From: Neurospora crassa OR74A
Lineage: Eukaryota; Ascomycota; Sordariomycetes; Sordariales; Sordariaceae
Direction of reading: 5' to 3'
DNA length: 64,000 nt
Assembly (NCBI RefSeq): GCF_000182925.2
Contig: NC_026501.1
Coordinates: 6,613,917-6,677,916, forward strand
The number at the start of each line of letters is the position of its first letter. Position 1 is the stretch's first letter. A program made the position numbers and the translations under genes. The notes under the pieces are model-generated. The model was given only the letters and a program-made list of their open reading frames with translations, did not search any database and was not told where the DNA came from. Below are positions 62,419 through 64,000 of the stretch, one piece after another.

Positions 62419-63255
62419 CCAAAAAAGATAGTTGGCTCAGAAGATGCTAGTGCGATATCCGTGACCTCCCTCCACTCCAAGGGGCGCGATCTAGTGTCAG
62501 CTTTTGGGACGCCGTCAAGGGTGCTTCTTGCGAGATTGGCGATAGTGTTCGGAACAAGTCCGGGCCAGAAACAGAGCAAATTTGACAAAAGAGACACCCG
62601 TGATCCGAATGGGTTGGTTTCTGTTGCAAGAGCGGTGAGATCAGAGATAAGATGTTCACGAATTGCTTCCATGTCGTATCAATACTGACGACTATCTTAT
62701 CACACCAATACGCGAAGTGCTAGTGTACGTAGGCCTGACCCGGCTCTTGTTGTATTTTGCTGTTTGTGATTGCGATTACATAGGTTCGGTCAACCCAACG
62801 ACTTTTGTCTTGATGGTCTTGGTAGCAGGGCCTTTCCGCGCCATGTTTACTAGCTTGGCCAAATTGTCGCCTTTCCTCCAGTCATTTGAAAGGCCGACTG
62901 TTCGCCATTGTTGGTTTCGAAGAGCTCTTCCAGTCACGCAGCGACTCACATGAGTTTGCGCAAGATGGGCTTTACCCACGGGCTCCTCTCGTGGTCTGAT
63001 GGATGCAACCAAGAAACAAATGCTGAACCATTTGAGAGGTCGATGGCGTTCCCACACATGCAACCACCATCCCGTACGCATGATCTCTTTTTGCAGCTGG
63101 CTTGAGCGGGGTTTGTAGTTGGCATGTAGCGCCCATACTTTTCAGTGGGCGTCACCGGACAACTTTGGATGATGGTTGCAATGCGCCGCGCGCCCTCTTC
63201 CTTCAGCCCTTCCTGACGTGTCGGTGTCGAGAAAGCTGTCAAGCTCCGTTTCAAG
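60050..63255. other. Gene-poor region upstream of the PH protein gene
   Basis: About 3.2 kb. The first several hundred bases probably form the promoter of the strongly codon-biased PH gene and include CT-rich tracts. A minus-strand frame of 123 codons (62672-62301) begins with protein-like sequence and runs straight into a 53-base A tract. No supported gene is seen. Confidence 0.45.
62366..62418. repeat. Poly-T homopolymer, 53 bases
   Basis: This is the longest homopolymer in the window, T on the plus strand and A on the minus strand. The length is probably approximate because of sequencing slippage. Confidence 0.9.
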
Positions 63256-63540
63256 ATGTCGTCCGATAACGGCTCCGCGCCGTATCCGGAGAGCATGCTG
63301 ATGGAGCAAGAAACAAAAAACGAAAATGAAAGTTTCGGATTAGTGCTGCAATTGCCATTTTCCCCGCCGTCGCCGGTCGCGATCCCGAACTTGACCGTGG
63401 CAGCCGAGTCTCCAGACGGGTACCATTCGGCTCTGGACCAGGCTGTCCTTGATAGCTTTGACCGCTGCTCTCTCGCCCAGGCTCCAGCAACCGGCCCGAT
63501 CCACTTTTCCTCGAACACAAGCGAGGTTGAGGACCTGACG
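63256..63540 (+). CDS. Possible first exon of an unrecognised gene (partial)
   Basis: An open frame starts with AAG-ATG-TCG and reads MSSDNGSAPYPESMLMEQET, then a Ser/Pro-rich hydrophilic stretch to EVEDLT. There it meets a good donor, ACG|GTGAGT, at 63541. The next candidate acceptor (ACAG near 63628) would lead to a short tail ending near 63673, but I see no strong branch site, so the downstream structure is unclear. No domain is visible. The opposite strand is also open here for 190 codons, so a chance frame cannot be excluded. Confidence 0.33.
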
Positions 63541-64000
63541 GTGAGTCGGTGAGGTTCTCCCCTTGCGTTACCTACAATGCTCCCATCCGAGATGGAGGTG
63601 GATGAGGCCTGTACCGACAGCCGACCATGGTGACGGGCAACGAGCTCGAGCGGGACGGAAAAGCTTGAATGCGCAACCTGCGACCTGCATACCTGTCCTT
63701 CGGGGTTTCAAACAGGTGTTCGTCAAACCAGAATCGGGGTCCAAGAGAGGAAAAAGACGGAACAAGCCACTTGTTCGCCGCGCTCCCGCCCTTCGCTGGC
63801 CACCACCTCACTCATGTTTCCCATATTTTTGTCGTCTTGACATTGTTAATTTGACATGATTTGTTTTGTCGCCAAAACTCTTTCCACCTCGAGGAGCACA
63901 ACCTGGAAAGTGCGCCTACGTACATGGTATTAGCGTCAGGTACAGAAGGGCTGCACTGTGGATTCGAGCATGGTCCCCCCTGACATTCGGTTCAAAGCTC
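63541..64000. other. Right-edge sequence of unclear content
   Basis: The sequence could be intron plus later exons of the possible gene at 63256, or noncoding. No recognisable product was found in any frame. Confidence 0.35.

Overview
This window is nuclear DNA of a filamentous ascomycete. Genes are interrupted by short introns of about 50-150 bases with GT...AG ends and CTRAC-like branch sites. Intergenic DNA is long and rich in homopolymer and microsatellite runs, and the gene set is typically fungal: a Zn2Cys6 regulator, a GH37 trehalase, a hybrid histidine kinase and a GH79 glucuronidase. The gene order (threonine aldolase, trehalase, GCN5, histidine kinase, GH79, succinate-semialdehyde dehydrogenase, PH protein) resembles what I remember of one Neurospora crassa chromosome segment carrying tre-1, ngf-1 and dcc-1. 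I therefore favour a Neurospora/Sordaria-type member of the Sordariales; this comes from memory and was not checked by a search.

Left part (1-21,000), all on the plus strand: a gene-free leader of about 4 kb; two tandem small paralogous genes of unknown function (4099-4634 and 5631-6236); 4.5 kb without a recognisable gene; a Zn2Cys6 transcription factor (10752-13296); a low-specificity L-threonine aldolase with a mitochondrial-type presequence (15158-16592); and a secreted or vacuolar GH37 trehalase (18673-20882).

Middle (21,400-30,200): on the minus strand, GCN5 (24085-22731) is followed after only 27 bases, and in the same reading frame, by an AT-hook protein gene (22703-21497). Divergent from GCN5 lies a 79-residue three-exon OST5, an oligosaccharyltransferase subunit, followed by the intronless checkpoint-clamp gene rad1 (25199-26335). 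A 1048-residue low-complexity protein with a polyglutamine tract (30124-26978) converges on rad1.

Right part (30,200-64,000): a gene-poor 7.5 kb stretch that holds a broken protein-like relic (33366-34170); a 1542-residue hybrid histidine kinase (42424-37649) whose receiver domain is completed by a small last exon; 7.5 kb without a supported gene; a four-pass membrane protein (49942-51002); a secreted GH79 beta-glucuronidase-type enzyme (53839-51882); a succinate-semialdehyde dehydrogenase with two possible starts (55919-57699); an acidic alanine/glutamate-rich PH-domain protein (60049-58172); and a possible first exon near the right edge (63256-63540).

The genes are mostly independent housekeeping, metabolic and signalling genes. 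I see no secondary-metabolite cluster, transposon, tRNA, rRNA or CRISPR. The most unusual signals are the in-frame TAG junction between GCN5 and the AT-hook ORF, and the tandem small-paralog pair with an identical intron position.
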